A stretch of DNA of 62,815 nt, from NCBI RefSeq assembly GCF_030145185.1, contig NZ_JAQYWB010000032.1, positions 1 to 62,815 on the forward strand, read 5' to 3'. Position 1 is the first letter of the stretch. Every line of letters begins with the position of its first letter. This document shows, one piece after another, positions 29,122 through 37,406 of the stretch. Below the pieces are notes generated by a model. It was given only the letters and a program-made list of their open reading frames with translations. It searched no databases and was not told the DNA's origin. The stretch is from Desulfoluna sp. (lineage in GTDB: Bacteria; Desulfobacterota; Desulfobacteria; Desulfobacterales; Desulfolunaceae). Position numbers and translations under genes: made by a program.

Positions 29122-29375
29122 AATTCTTGGAGGTCAGAGATTAAATCCGTGGCTTCGTCAGGTATGACGATCCCGGATATCCTGAGTGAATCTGAGTCGT
29201 CTTATCTTTATTCTCCCTGATAAACAGAAAAAAAGGGTCTGTGGCAAGTGGGCAGGCCGGTGTCGCGAATTGACGATATGTCCGCGACGGATGACCTTTT
29301 ACCCCTATCCTGCCTCACCGACTTTATGAATCTTATACCTATGAATGATTAACCCGAATCTGGAAGGAGGAGTGC

Positions 29376-31313
29376 ATGAATAAAATCATGTGGACCATGG
29401 CGACGGCTTTGTTTGTTCTCTGTATTTCATCGGCTTACGCAGATGAAATGAATGAGGTGTCTCTATCTGACGGCTTGCAGTGGATCAGCCAGGTGGATTC
29501 ACCGACCAACGTGGTGGCCAGCAACGGGCGGTTTGAAAATCAAGTGCGCCTGCAGTGGGACCCCGTCAATAAAGCCACGGGTTACAGTGTCTTTCGGGCC
29601 CGTAATATGGCCGGCCCCTATGTCCCCATCAGCCCTGTGCTGAAGACGCCGACCTATGATGACGCCACGGCAGATATTGGGAAATACTACTGGTACAAAA
29701 TCGTCGCCTGGAAATACATTTTTTTCAGCAAAGCCAGTGAACCTGCCGATGGATGGGCGGCGCTTTTTATGCCGAGCGGCGATGAGTCTTCCGTGCAGCT
29801 TTTGATGCGCGTGATCATGGATATTCCCCATTTCAAGCGGATCAGGGCCTTTGCCTCGGCCGTCCAGTTGACCCTTCCTGTTCCCGTAAACGCCGATGAA
29901 TTCATCCCCTCCGGAGAGGAGATCTTTTCGTATGTCCAAAAGGTTTGTGAGACGCCGCATCGTCGTATTGGCTCGCCTGAGGCCAAGATCGCCGAGGAGT
30001 ACATCATCGGTGAAATGGAGGAGATTTTAGGCACGGCTAATGTCCTCGTCGAGGAGGTTGACTGTGATGTGTACAAGGCCGACTCCTGGAAACTGGAACT
30101 GGAAAAAGACGGTGTGGTGTCTGATTTTCCGGCCTTTTATACGGTGAACACCGGTATTGTCTACGAAGAGAAACCCAACGGCGGATTTGTGGCTGGCGAG
30201 ATGGTCTGGGCGGGGGAAGGGACGCCGGAAGAGTTTGATAAGCTGGGAAATATTCATGGGAAGGTTGTCGTGGCTCAGTGCACCTTTCCTAAGTTTCCGG
30301 TGGGGTTGGTGCAGATGCTTTATGACGATGGGTATTATACCTCGGACCCCACGGGGTCCTTCAACCTGTTGAGCTCTCAGGACCTGACCTTTGTGCGCAG
30401 CAATTTTCCGGCGGAGTACACGGAAGAGAACAATCCCAATTCGGTCTACTGGCTGGCCAGCGATGGCGGCGCGGCAGGGCTGGTGCTTGTTTTAAAGGAT
30501 CATCCGTTTGATATCAACACGCACTGGGGTCCTTATGCCGGGAAAATGAAATCCATGCCCTGCATGTACGTCTCCCATTATAAAAATGACGAAATTAAGG
30601 CCCTGGCTCAGGCCGGAGGCCAGGCGACACTCACCATCACGGGCTCCCTGGAGAAAGGGGTGGGCCGTAATATCTGCGGGATTCTGCCGGGCAAATCCGA
30701 AGAGACCATCATTGTCAGTACCCATCACGACTCGGCTTTTAAGGGGGCCACCGAGGATGGCACAGGCGTGGGCATGGTCCTGGCCATGGCCCAAACCTGG
30801 GCTCAGGTGCCGTTGGAACAACGGGAAAAAACCCTGCTGTTTATTGCGACAACAGGCCATTTTTACGGGGGGAAAGGGTCTCGAGCCTTTGCGCACAAGC
30901 ATGCCGAAGACCTGTTGAAACATGCCGTTCTCGACATCAACTTAGAGCACTTAGGCGCCCGAAATTATGTGGACGATGGCCAGGGCAACGGAGAGTTCGA
31001 TGGCGAGCAGGCCCTCTCCATCGTTTTTGTTAACGAGGATTACAATGCCATCGCCACGGCGTCCCGCATGATGCAGGAAATCCAACCCGAGCGGACCCTG
31101 ATGATTCCCTCCACCCTTCTGGGGCCGGTGCCTCCCGGGGAAGCCGGTCATTATCACATGTATACAGGGGTTGATTTTATTCATTGGATCGGCCAGCCCT
31201 ATTATCTGCTGACCGCCGACGATACCCTGGACAAGGTGGATGTGTCGCAGCTTTATCCCCTCGCAAAAGGGGTGTCCAGCATGATCGGAACCTACATGAA
31301 GCTGAATGAATAA
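29376..31313 (+). CDS. Exported M28-family peptidase-like protein with fibronectin type III domain
   Basis: 645 residues; GGAGG upstream. A signal peptide ends near ISSAYA-DEM. Residues ~40-125 form an FN3-like domain (VRLQWDPVNKATGYSVFRA). Residues ~180-640 resemble M28, with a PA-like insert (~270-420). The active site is altered: THHDS keeps the first metal site and GATEDGTG matches the bridging-Asp loop with Glu. The usual Glu-Glu dyad is replaced by Gly-His (TTGHFYGGKGS), LDINLEH keeps an Asp, and the last His is replaced in LLTADDTLD. It may be a non-canonical or inactive peptidase. It is first after the sigma54 promoter. Confidence 0.85.
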   Translation: MNKIMWTMATALFVLCISSAYADEMNEVSLSDGLQWISQVDSPTNVVASNGRFENQVRLQWDPVNKATGYSVFRARNMAGPYVPISPVLKTPTYDDATADIGKYYWYKIVAWKYIFFSKASEPADGWAALFMPSGDESSVQLLMRVIMDIPHFKRIRAFASAVQLTLPVPVNADEFIPSGEEIFSYVQKVCETPHRRIGSPEAKIAEEYIIGEMEEILGTANVLVEEVDCDVYKADSWKLELEKDGVVSDFPAFYTVNTGIVYEEKPNGGFVAGEMVWAGEGTPEEFDKLGNIHGKVVVAQCTFPKFPVGLVQMLYDDGYYTSDPTGSFNLLSSQDLTFVRSNFPAEYTEENNPNSVYWLASDGGAAGLVLVLKDHPFDINTHWGPYAGKMKSMPCMYVSHYKNDEIKALAQAGGQATLTITGSLEKGVGRNICGILPGKSEETIIVSTHHDSAFKGATEDGTGVGMVLAMAQTWAQVPLEQREKTLLFIATTGHFYGGKGSRAFAHKHAEDLLKHAVLDINLEHLGARNYVDDGQGNGEFDGEQALSIVFVNEDYNAIATASRMMQEIQPERTLMIPSTLLGPVPPGEAGHYHMYTGVDFIHWIGQPYYLLTADDTLDKVDVSQLYPLAKGVSSMIGTYMKLNE

Positions 31314-31390
31314 GGCAGAGACGCACCGGCCGGGACGTGTCGGTAACGCCACATGAAATGTTGATCACTTACCTTCCGGAACGAAGTACG

Positions 31391-31440
31391 AGGTGACGGT
31401 GTCGTGCCCCTGTGAACGCAGGCGTACGGCACCGTCACAC
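31391..31440. repeat. Intercistronic inverted repeat
   Basis: GTGACGGTG and CACCGTCAC form a hairpin between the M28-like and transglutaminase-like genes. There is no T-run, so it is more likely an mRNA processing or stability element than a terminator. Confidence 0.5.
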
Positions 31441-31539
31441 CCTGCAAGTGAGGATGTGTCTGCCGAGAGTGGTGGTGCGCTTTTCGTCGCCGGAGGTTCT
31501 TATTCTGATCCCATCAGGGAAAAAGAGGAGACCGAAGCC

Positions 31540-32271
31540 ATGACTGAAACCGAAGAATTTTCCATGTATTTGAAATCTACTTTTTTTATCGATTTTGATT
31601 CTATCGAAATCGCAGAGTATGCACAGGAGGCGTGCCGGGGGGCTTACACGGCTCGGGAAAAAGCCATCAGCCTCTTTTATGCGGTGAGAGATGATATCAA
31701 GTACGATCTCTTTGGCTATGAGATCAATCCCCTTTACATGAAGGCCAGTAATATCCTGAAGAAGGCCTCGGGATATTGCGTATCCAAAGGGCTGGTTTTG
31801 TGTGCGGCGGCCCGGTCTGTGGGGATCCCGGCCCGTATGGGTTTCGCCGACCTGATCAATCACCAGAATCCCGGGAAAATTGACGAATTGCTTCAGACGA
31901 ATATTTTCGCCTTTCATGGGTTTGCCGAGCTTTATCTCGAGGGCAAATGGGTGAGAGCGACCCCCTCCTTCGATCGGGGGCTGTGTGAAAAATTGGGGTA
32001 TTTTACTCCGGAGTTTGACGGAATTCATGACTCGACTTATCCCGAGTTTAACCTCAAGGGGGAGAAACACATGGAGTATGTGCATTATTACGGCAGCTTC
32101 CCGGATCTCCCCGTTTATGACCTCCTTGATTCGGTGAAGAAACATTACCCTCACTTTTTTGCTGTGGGGGCGGAAGTCACGGTGGATAGCCTGATCAGGG
32201 ATGCCGGGTTGAATCTTCCTGACGTGGTTCCCGAGAGACATCTTCTCTGTATTCCTCCCAGGGCGGCATAA
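31540..32271 (+). CDS. Transglutaminase-like superfamily protein
   Basis: 243 residues from the ATG at 31540, with AGAGGAG upstream; a longer frame has no site. The Cys-His-Asp triad is visible: SGYCVSKG (Cys near 82), FHGFAELYLEGKW (His near 129) and RATPSFD (Asp near 148). Bacterial members act as proteases, amidases or transferases. It has no signal peptide, so it is probably cytoplasmic. It sits between the M28-like protein and aconitase X, presumably in the sigma54-driven operon. Confidence 0.87.
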   Translation: MTETEEFSMYLKSTFFIDFDSIEIAEYAQEACRGAYTAREKAISLFYAVRDDIKYDLFGYEINPLYMKASNILKKASGYCVSKGLVLCAAARSVGIPARMGFADLINHQNPGKIDELLQTNIFAFHGFAELYLEGKWVRATPSFDRGLCEKLGYFTPEFDGIHDSTYPEFNLKGEKHMEYVHYYGSFPDLPVYDLLDSVKKHYPHFFAVGAEVTVDSLIRDAGLNLPDVVPERHLLCIPPRAA

Positions 32272-32368
32272 TTGGCCTTTTGGACGATGGGGGCAGGCTC
32301 GGTATCCGGGCTTGTCCCCTTCCTGGGGCCTGTGTTTAATCCTTCATGACGTGTGAAAGTGGTGACGT

Positions 32369-33634
32369 ATGCTGTTAACAGAAGAGGAAAAAAGAATGCT
32401 GGGGGGGGAGTCCGGCCCGGGAGTCCAGAAAGCCCTGTCGTTTCTCGTTGAATATGGGGAAGCCTTTGATGCCCAGCGGCTGATTCGGGTGGACAGCGCT
32501 CATATTTTACCCGATCCGGTGCATATGCTGGCGGAGCTGACCGAAGGGGTGAAGAGTGTGCGGACCCTTGCCACGATCCACTCGTTGTCTCCCTTGACCA
32601 GTCCGTGGGTGGGGGACCTGGGCCTTAAGGAGGATACCGCCAGCCCGGTGATTGAAGATACGATGAAGGCCGTAAAGATTTATAAGGGGCTCGGGTGTTT
32701 TATGACCCTGAGCTGCGCCCCGTATGTGATGGGCAATGCGCTTAAAAAGGGCCACGTTTTTTCCTGGGCGGGCTCTTCCGGGATTATTATTAACAACTCG
32801 CTGTTCGGTGCTCGGGGAAACAGGGACTCGGGCATTGCCATGACCTGCTCGGCCATCACCGGCCTGACGCCAGAGCTCGGGCGCATTCGAAGCGAAGAAC
32901 GCTATGCCGATGTGGTGGTCCGGTTTCAGAAGGTCGATGTGGAACAGCTCTCCGATGCGGATATGGGCGCCATCGGCTATCACATCGGTGCCATGGCTCA
33001 AACAAAGAATGTGGTGATTGATGGCCTGCCTTCCACCGTGCCCTTTGAAAAATTGAAATACCTGCTCTCACCCATGCCCGTTTCCGGGGCGGTGAGCCTC
33101 TGTCATCTGACAGGGATCACGCCGGAAGCTCCGACCCTTGAGGCGGCTCTTGGCAACCGGAGGCCCGAAATGACGCTGACCCTTTCACCTTTTGAGATGC
33201 GGGATGCCGTTTCGAAGCTTAGCCATTACACCTCGTCGGAGGTGGAGGTTGTGGCCATGGGCTGCCCGCATTTGACCATGCGGGAAATCAGGGATATCGC
33301 CTATATGCTGGAGGGACGCCGGGTCGCCGACGGGGTGCGGCTTATTCTGGCCACAAACGAAGGGGTCTCCAGCCTTTGTCGTCGGATGGGGTACAACGAT
33401 ATCATCGAAAAAGCAGGGGGGCTTATCATTACGGATTCCTGTATCGCGGTCTTTCCTTTTGCTCATATGAAGGAGCCGGTTGCCCGAGTGGCGACCAACT
33501 CTGCGCGTTGCGCTCATTATTTGCTTCGCGGGGGGGCCGGAGAGGTGGCCGGGGGGAAGGTGATGGATACGTATTATGGCAGTACCCGGCAATGCCTTGA
33601 CGCGGCCGTGACCGGAACATGGGAGGACGCATGA
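32369..33634 (+). CDS. Aconitase X, large (catalytic) subunit
   Basis: 421 residues. It matches the AcnX/DUF521 family: N-terminal TEEEKRMLGGESGPGVQKAL, ATIHSLSPLTSPWVGDLG, cysteine region GCFMTLSCAPY, and WAGSSGIIINNSLFGARGNRDSG. AcnX enzymes are dehydratases. Characterised bacterial members act on cis-3-hydroxy-L-proline, and archaeal ones on phosphomevalonate. The bacterial setting favours the first, but this is inference. The small subunit is a separate overlapping gene; many bacterial versions are fused. Confidence 0.92.
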   Translation: MLLTEEEKRMLGGESGPGVQKALSFLVEYGEAFDAQRLIRVDSAHILPDPVHMLAELTEGVKSVRTLATIHSLSPLTSPWVGDLGLKEDTASPVIEDTMKAVKIYKGLGCFMTLSCAPYVMGNALKKGHVFSWAGSSGIIINNSLFGARGNRDSGIAMTCSAITGLTPELGRIRSEERYADVVVRFQKVDVEQLSDADMGAIGYHIGAMAQTKNVVIDGLPSTVPFEKLKYLLSPMPVSGAVSLCHLTGITPEAPTLEAALGNRRPEMTLTLSPFEMRDAVSKLSHYTSSEVEVVAMGCPHLTMREIRDIAYMLEGRRVADGVRLILATNEGVSSLCRRMGYNDIIEKAGGLIITDSCIAVFPFAHMKEPVARVATNSARCAHYLLRGGAGEVAGGKVMDTYYGSTRQCLDAAVTGTWEDA

Positions 33635-34053
33635 ATATTACAGGCCACACCATTAAAGAGGGATGCGTGGAAGGGGAGGCCCTGGTGCTGACCATGCCGT
33701 TTTCCTTTCTGGGGGATTTTGATCTCACCACCGGTCGGGTGAACGATCTGCACGACCAGGCCGGGGCCATCATTTCCGATAAAATTCTTGTTTTTTCCTC
33801 GGGAAGAGGCTCCACCACCGGTGCCTTGATCGGTTTTTATGCCTGTCTTTTCCAGACGGGACCCAAAGGGATGATCTGTCAGGAAGCCGAGCCCGTCATT
33901 GCCATCAACGCCGTGATGAACGATATCCCCACGATGGATCGCCTGGAAATAGATCCCATGGAGATCATTGAGACCGGGGATTGGATCCGGCTGGATGCCA
34001 CCCGTCGCGTGGTGAGAGTAGAGAAACAAATCGCGTTGAGGAAGGCGGTATAA
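33631..34053 (+). CDS. Aconitase X, small swivel-domain subunit
   Basis: 140 residues (DUF126). The ATG at 33631 overlaps the large-subunit stop in an ATGA junction and follows GGGAGGA; an ATG four codons earlier is less likely. Shows the swivel-domain loop SSGRGSTTGA near residue 55, which contacts substrate together with the large subunit. Length is normal. The two products should form a heterodimer. Confidence 0.92.
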   Translation: MNITGHTIKEGCVEGEALVLTMPFSFLGDFDLTTGRVNDLHDQAGAIISDKILVFSSGRGSTTGALIGFYACLFQTGPKGMICQEAEPVIAINAVMNDIPTMDRLEIDPMEIIETGDWIRLDATRRVVRVEKQIALRKAV

Positions 34054-34108
34054 CAGGGGGAGCCGACGGCGGTCGGTCGAACGGTGACAATTCAGTCCCT
34101 TTTTTTCT

Positions 34109-34145
34109 GTGCCTTCGTGGTTCACTCCACGGAGGCACTTTTTTA
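34109..34145. terminator. Bidirectional terminator
   Basis: GTGCCTTCGTGG / CCACGGAGGCAC stem with T-run on the plus side and A-rich flank on the other, placed between convergent genes. It stops the aconitase X transcript and overlaps the stop codon of the minus-strand membrane protein. Confidence 0.85.
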
Positions 34146-34904
34146 TGGTTTCAACAGACGCCAGGCCATCCCCTGGGCCAGAAGGGCGACGGCCAGGGAG
34201 AGGAGAAAGGCTTCTGTCATGGAAAAGGTCTGGAGTGTGAGATTCAGGGCGAGGCAGAAGGCGGTAAAGGAGTAAAGGCCGAAGACCATGCCGCGAAGCA
34301 GTCTCCCCACATAGGCTGCGCCTTGTTTGCGATGAGAGAAGACGGCCAGGATAGAGCCCATGACCGGAAAGGTGGCAGCGATTCCGCTGGCTCGGGGGCC
34401 AATGGCAGAGGAGGCCCAGGTTACGGCCAGGACCAGGGTCACGGCGGCGATCATTCGGTACAAGAGTTCATCAGGGTGCGTGGTGGCAGCCGATGCCTGG
34501 GGGGCGGTGACCGGGAACAGCCGGGGAGAGATCCACAGCACCGCCAGGATCATGGGCAGGCCGATGTATAGCGGTGGAAACCAGGCGAGAAGAAGGCCTG
34601 CCGACAAGGTATAGGCGAACAGCGCCAGAGACAGGGAGACCGGCCAGGAGAACCGTGTGGCGCTCCAGGCATAGGCCAGGTAAAAGGCGATAAAGGCCAG
34701 GATGCCGGAAAGGGTGCCCATGGCCGCGTTGCCCGCAAAGGCGGGACCGTGCTCTATGGCAAGGAAAAACAGGATGGGACCGGAGATCACCGGGAAGGCG
34801 GATAGCCATCCGGCGACCAGGGCACCCCAGCGGCGTCCGGCGAAGGTGACGGCAGCGATAATGCCTGGGGTGAGGGCGAGTTTGAGGCCGAGAGAAGAAT
34901 GCAT
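34143..34904 (-). CDS. Multi-pass membrane protein of unknown function
   Basis: 253 residues, starting at 34904 with GGTGG upstream. It has eight or so hydrophobic helices with short loops (for example LALTPGIIAAVTFAG, GALVAGWLSAFPVISGPILF, LPMILAVLWI, AAFLLSLAVALLA-type end). No transporter signature is recognised. A conserved-looking GAxxAGWLSAFPVISGP pattern suggests a small transporter or DMT-like fold, but this is a guess. Confidence 0.75.
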   Translation of the reverse strand: MHSSLGLKLALTPGIIAAVTFAGRRWGALVAGWLSAFPVISGPILFFLAIEHGPAFAGNAAMGTLSGILAFIAFYLAYAWSATRFSWPVSLSLALFAYTLSAGLLLAWFPPLYIGLPMILAVLWISPRLFPVTAPQASAATTHPDELLYRMIAAVTLVLAVTWASSAIGPRASGIAATFPVMGSILAVFSHRKQGAAYVGRLLRGMVFGLYSFTAFCLALNLTLQTFSMTEAFLLSLAVALLAQGMAWRLLKP

Positions 34905-35004
34905 GGGGATCCACCTGCCATGGGAGGCCAGCCTTGAGGGTGGCCGGAAAAAGAGTTGAATGGGACCATGTTTTGAGCGCATGGCCAGTCACAGGGGTGC
35001 GTCG

Positions 35005-35157
35005 AACCCGAATATTTCATGAGAAAACGATCGATTCAAAGCAATAAACTGTTATTGCATTGGGTTATTGCGAAAAATTCAGTTATTTCAAAAATACAAA
35101 ATGTAATTCACGGTTATCTGTTCGCTTTTCTCACCCGACTCGTGGAATATCCGGGCT
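35005..35157. repeat. Family A intergenic element, internally deleted copy
   Basis: 153 bp with both terminal repeats (AACCCGAATATTTCATGAG and CTCGTGGAATATCCGGGCT), the first hairpin (GCAATAA/TTATTGC) and the ACAAAATGTAATTCACGG block. It lacks the long central stem: CTCACCC joins directly to GACTCGTGG. This fits a deletion between two CACCC repeats that flank the missing part in the complete copy. Confidence 0.88.
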
Positions 35158-35294
35158 AAGTGCATGCCCTGGTGTCGTCATAGGCTACTTCGGGGCATTG
35201 ATCAAGGCACAATAGAACATGCCATCAATGGGATCTTCCTTTCGCGTGTGGCATCAAGGCCAGTAACATCGTTTACTATGGTATACATAATCCC

Positions 35295-35332
35295 TTGACG
35301 CGATCGCCTCTAAACATTACGTTGACGTGAGG
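35295..35332 (+). promoter_or_regulatory. Promoter region with palindromic operator candidate
   Basis: TTGACG followed by ATTACGTTGACGTGAGG about 65 bases before the dehydrogenase start. ACGTTGACGT is a near-palindrome like the one upstream of porC (ACGTTAACGT). From memory it resembles the palindrome bound by MerR-family regulators of fatty acid and branched-chain amino acid breakdown (LiuR type). Confidence 0.45.
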
Positions 35333-35396
35333 TTTTATTTTGAGGCCAACAGATAGTTTCCATGTGAACATATAGATTTCCGAAAGGATGACAACC

Positions 35397-36242
35397 ATGA
35401 GTAAGGTGATGCGAATCGGGATTGTGGGAGCAGGAATGATGGGGGCAGAGATCGCCCTTTGCTGTGCATGGAACGGGATGGACGTCATCATGAAGGAGGT
35501 GACCCAGGAACGCGCGGACAACGGGAAACAGACCGTTGCCAGACTTCTTACCAAGGCGGTGGACAAGGGCAGGATCGACACGGAGGAAAAGGAGAATGTT
35601 CTCGCCCGCATCCAGCCGACGGATATGTATGAGGGTTTCGACGAGGTGGATCTTGTCATTGAGGCCATTCTCGAGGTTTCCGAAGTGAAGCAGACCCTTT
35701 TTCAAGAGTTGGACGTCATCTGCAAACCCGAGTGTATTTTTGCCTCCAACACCTCATCCATCTCCATCACGAAACTTGCCTCGGCGGCTCGACCCGAGCG
35801 GTTCGTCGGGCTTCATTTCTTCTCTCCTGCCTCCATGATGAAACTCGTTGAGGTGATCCCCGGGTTGCTTACCACCCCGGTTACCATAGAATTTGCCATG
35901 GCGTTTTGCCGTACCATCGGCAAAGAGCCCGTGAAAGTGAAAAACGTCGAGGGCTTTGTGGTGAACCGTATCCTCCTGGCCTTGATGAACGAAGCGTATC
36001 GGCTTCTGGACGAAGGCGTGGCCACCAAAGAAGATATAGACACCGCTTGTCGCCTGGGACTCGGTCACCCCGTGGGCCCTTTTCGGCTCAGCGACAACAT
36101 CAGCCTTGATCTCCTCGGCAAAGTCCATACCATTTTAACCGATGCCTACGGGGAGCGCTTCAAGGCCCCGGGAATTTTCCGCGAACATCTCGATGCCGGT
36201 CGCATGGGGCGCAAGGCAGGCAGAGGATGGTACGACTATTAA
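35397..36242 (+). CDS. 3-hydroxyacyl-CoA (3-hydroxybutyryl-CoA) dehydrogenase
   Basis: 281 residues from the ATG at 35397, preceded by AAAGGA; an ATG three codons earlier overlaps that site. The Rossmann motif GIVGAGMMGAEIA begins the chain. The catalytic region is FASNTSSISI and GLHFFSPASMMKLVEVI (His-Glu pair), then GFVVNRILLALMNEA in the C-terminal domain. It oxidises 3-hydroxyacyl-CoA with NAD, as in butyrate or fatty-acid metabolism. It is a single-domain enzyme without an attached enoyl-CoA hydratase. Confidence 0.94.
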   Translation: MSKVMRIGIVGAGMMGAEIALCCAWNGMDVIMKEVTQERADNGKQTVARLLTKAVDKGRIDTEEKENVLARIQPTDMYEGFDEVDLVIEAILEVSEVKQTLFQELDVICKPECIFASNTSSISITKLASAARPERFVGLHFFSPASMMKLVEVIPGLLTTPVTIEFAMAFCRTIGKEPVKVKNVEGFVVNRILLALMNEAYRLLDEGVATKEDIDTACRLGLGHPVGPFRLSDNISLDLLGKVHTILTDAYGERFKAPGIFREHLDAGRMGRKAGRGWYDY

Positions 36243-36321
36243 ACAGGTTCATCACAGAGTCATCGAGGAGCGCCTGAGAAAAGGCAAAAGCAAACCTTAG
36301 ACGACAAGGTATGTCACCTTG

Positions 36322-37029
36322 TTATATTTTGTACCATTTTACCGATTTTAAGGGGATCTGGCTCTCTTCCAGGGCGGCGATGATATCGTAGGAGCGGTTG
36401 TCGACGTTGCCCCTGGAGGAGAGCTGGAGTCCCAGGGTGAGGTTGATGATACCGGCGTCGTAGTCCTTCAGCAGCTCGGTGGAGATGATTTTGAGCCCTT
36501 TTTGTTTCATGATCGCCACGGCATGCTCTGGTTTTTCTCCCAGAGGAAGGGAAAGCGTCAGGTTGCGGTAGACATCTTTTTTGTATGTTTTCTCCACGAT
36601 ATTCAGCGTGGACAAGGAGAAGAGGGCGATGCAGGTGGTGGTGACGGCCAGGATATAGAGACCGGCTCCTGCCGACATGCCGATGGCGCAGGTGATCCAG
36701 AGGCAGGCGGCGGTGGTGAGGCCCCGAACCGACAGGCCATCTTTGATAATGGCACCGGCCCCGAGAAAACCGATGCCCGTAACGATCTGTGCGGCGATAC
36801 GGCCGGGATCGGTGACGCCTTGAAAGGCTTCGGGTTTCAGCACGCCAAAGGAGGAGACGGTCGTGGAGAGGGTCATAAACAGAGCGGATCCCGCACAGAC
36901 CAGGAGGTGGGTTCGCAACCCGGCCTCCCTGCCATGGATGTCCCGCTCCAGCCCGAGCAACCCGCCCAGGGCGGCGGCGGTTAGAATCCGTATGATATAA
37001 GGCAGGGACTCATTCCATAATTCCAGCAT
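36322..37029 (-). CDS. MgtC/SapB-family membrane protein
   Basis: 235 residues; the start at 37029 follows AAAAGGAA. Hydrophobic helices fill residues 1-~145, with the family motif AAALGGLLGLERDIHGREAGLRTHLL near residues 14-40 and GIGFLGAGAIIKDG in a later helix. The C-terminal ~85 residues form a cytoplasmic ACT-like domain. The family is linked to magnesium limitation and ATPase control. It is not near an mgtA gene here. Confidence 0.93.
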   Translation of the reverse strand: MLELWNESLPYIIRILTAAALGGLLGLERDIHGREAGLRTHLLVCAGSALFMTLSTTVSSFGVLKPEAFQGVTDPGRIAAQIVTGIGFLGAGAIIKDGLSVRGLTTAACLWITCAIGMSAGAGLYILAVTTTCIALFSLSTLNIVEKTYKKDVYRNLTLSLPLGEKPEHAVAIMKQKGLKIISTELLKDYDAGIINLTLGLQLSSRGNVDNRSYDIIAALEESQIPLKSVKWYKI

Positions 37030-37346
37030 CACGATTCCTTTTTGTCTAACACAGATCATCAATCAAAAGAGTCACCATACTCCAAAGGCGTGCCAGGTTA
37101 AATTTTTTTTAGTAAAAAATGTAACCTTTGCGTCAATGATAGCCTCTGGCGTTCCTGCCAAAGAACAAGACCATGAAAAATTAGATAAGCAGACGGTGGT
37201 AACCGGAGCATTTTTGCGTCATTTTTTGCAAACAGTGACCCGCCGCGGGCACATTGAATAGAGAGGGAAAAATCAGGAAAAAGATGCGGGGATATTTTGA
37301 CTGATGTTTTTAAGTCATGGGTCAGGCCGGAGGGCAGGGTGGGTTG

Positions 37347-37400
37347 AGGCAGCCCCATGACGTCGGGTGCGATCATGGGGCTGCCTTGTCTTGTTTTGTT
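37347..37400. terminator. Hairpin downstream of the beta-helix protein gene
   Basis: Perfect 14-bp inverted repeat (AGGCAGCCCCATGA / TCATGGGGCTGCCT), with a T-rich tail on the plus side. It lies just past the stop of the minus-strand 1914-residue gene. It is probably a terminator, though the T-run is on the wrong side for that gene. Bases 37030-37346 hold no convincing gene. Confidence 0.55.
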
Positions 37401-37406
37401 TCCGGG

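Noticed and set aside
29035-29220. 61-codon frame between the sigma54 activator and the M28-like gene
   Set aside because: It starts inside the terminator tail and runs across the sigma54 promoter, so it is unlikely to be translated as such.
37098-37376. 92-codon minus-strand frame between mgtC and the beta-helix gene
   Set aside because: No ribosome binding site or homology, and it overlaps the terminator-like hairpin.
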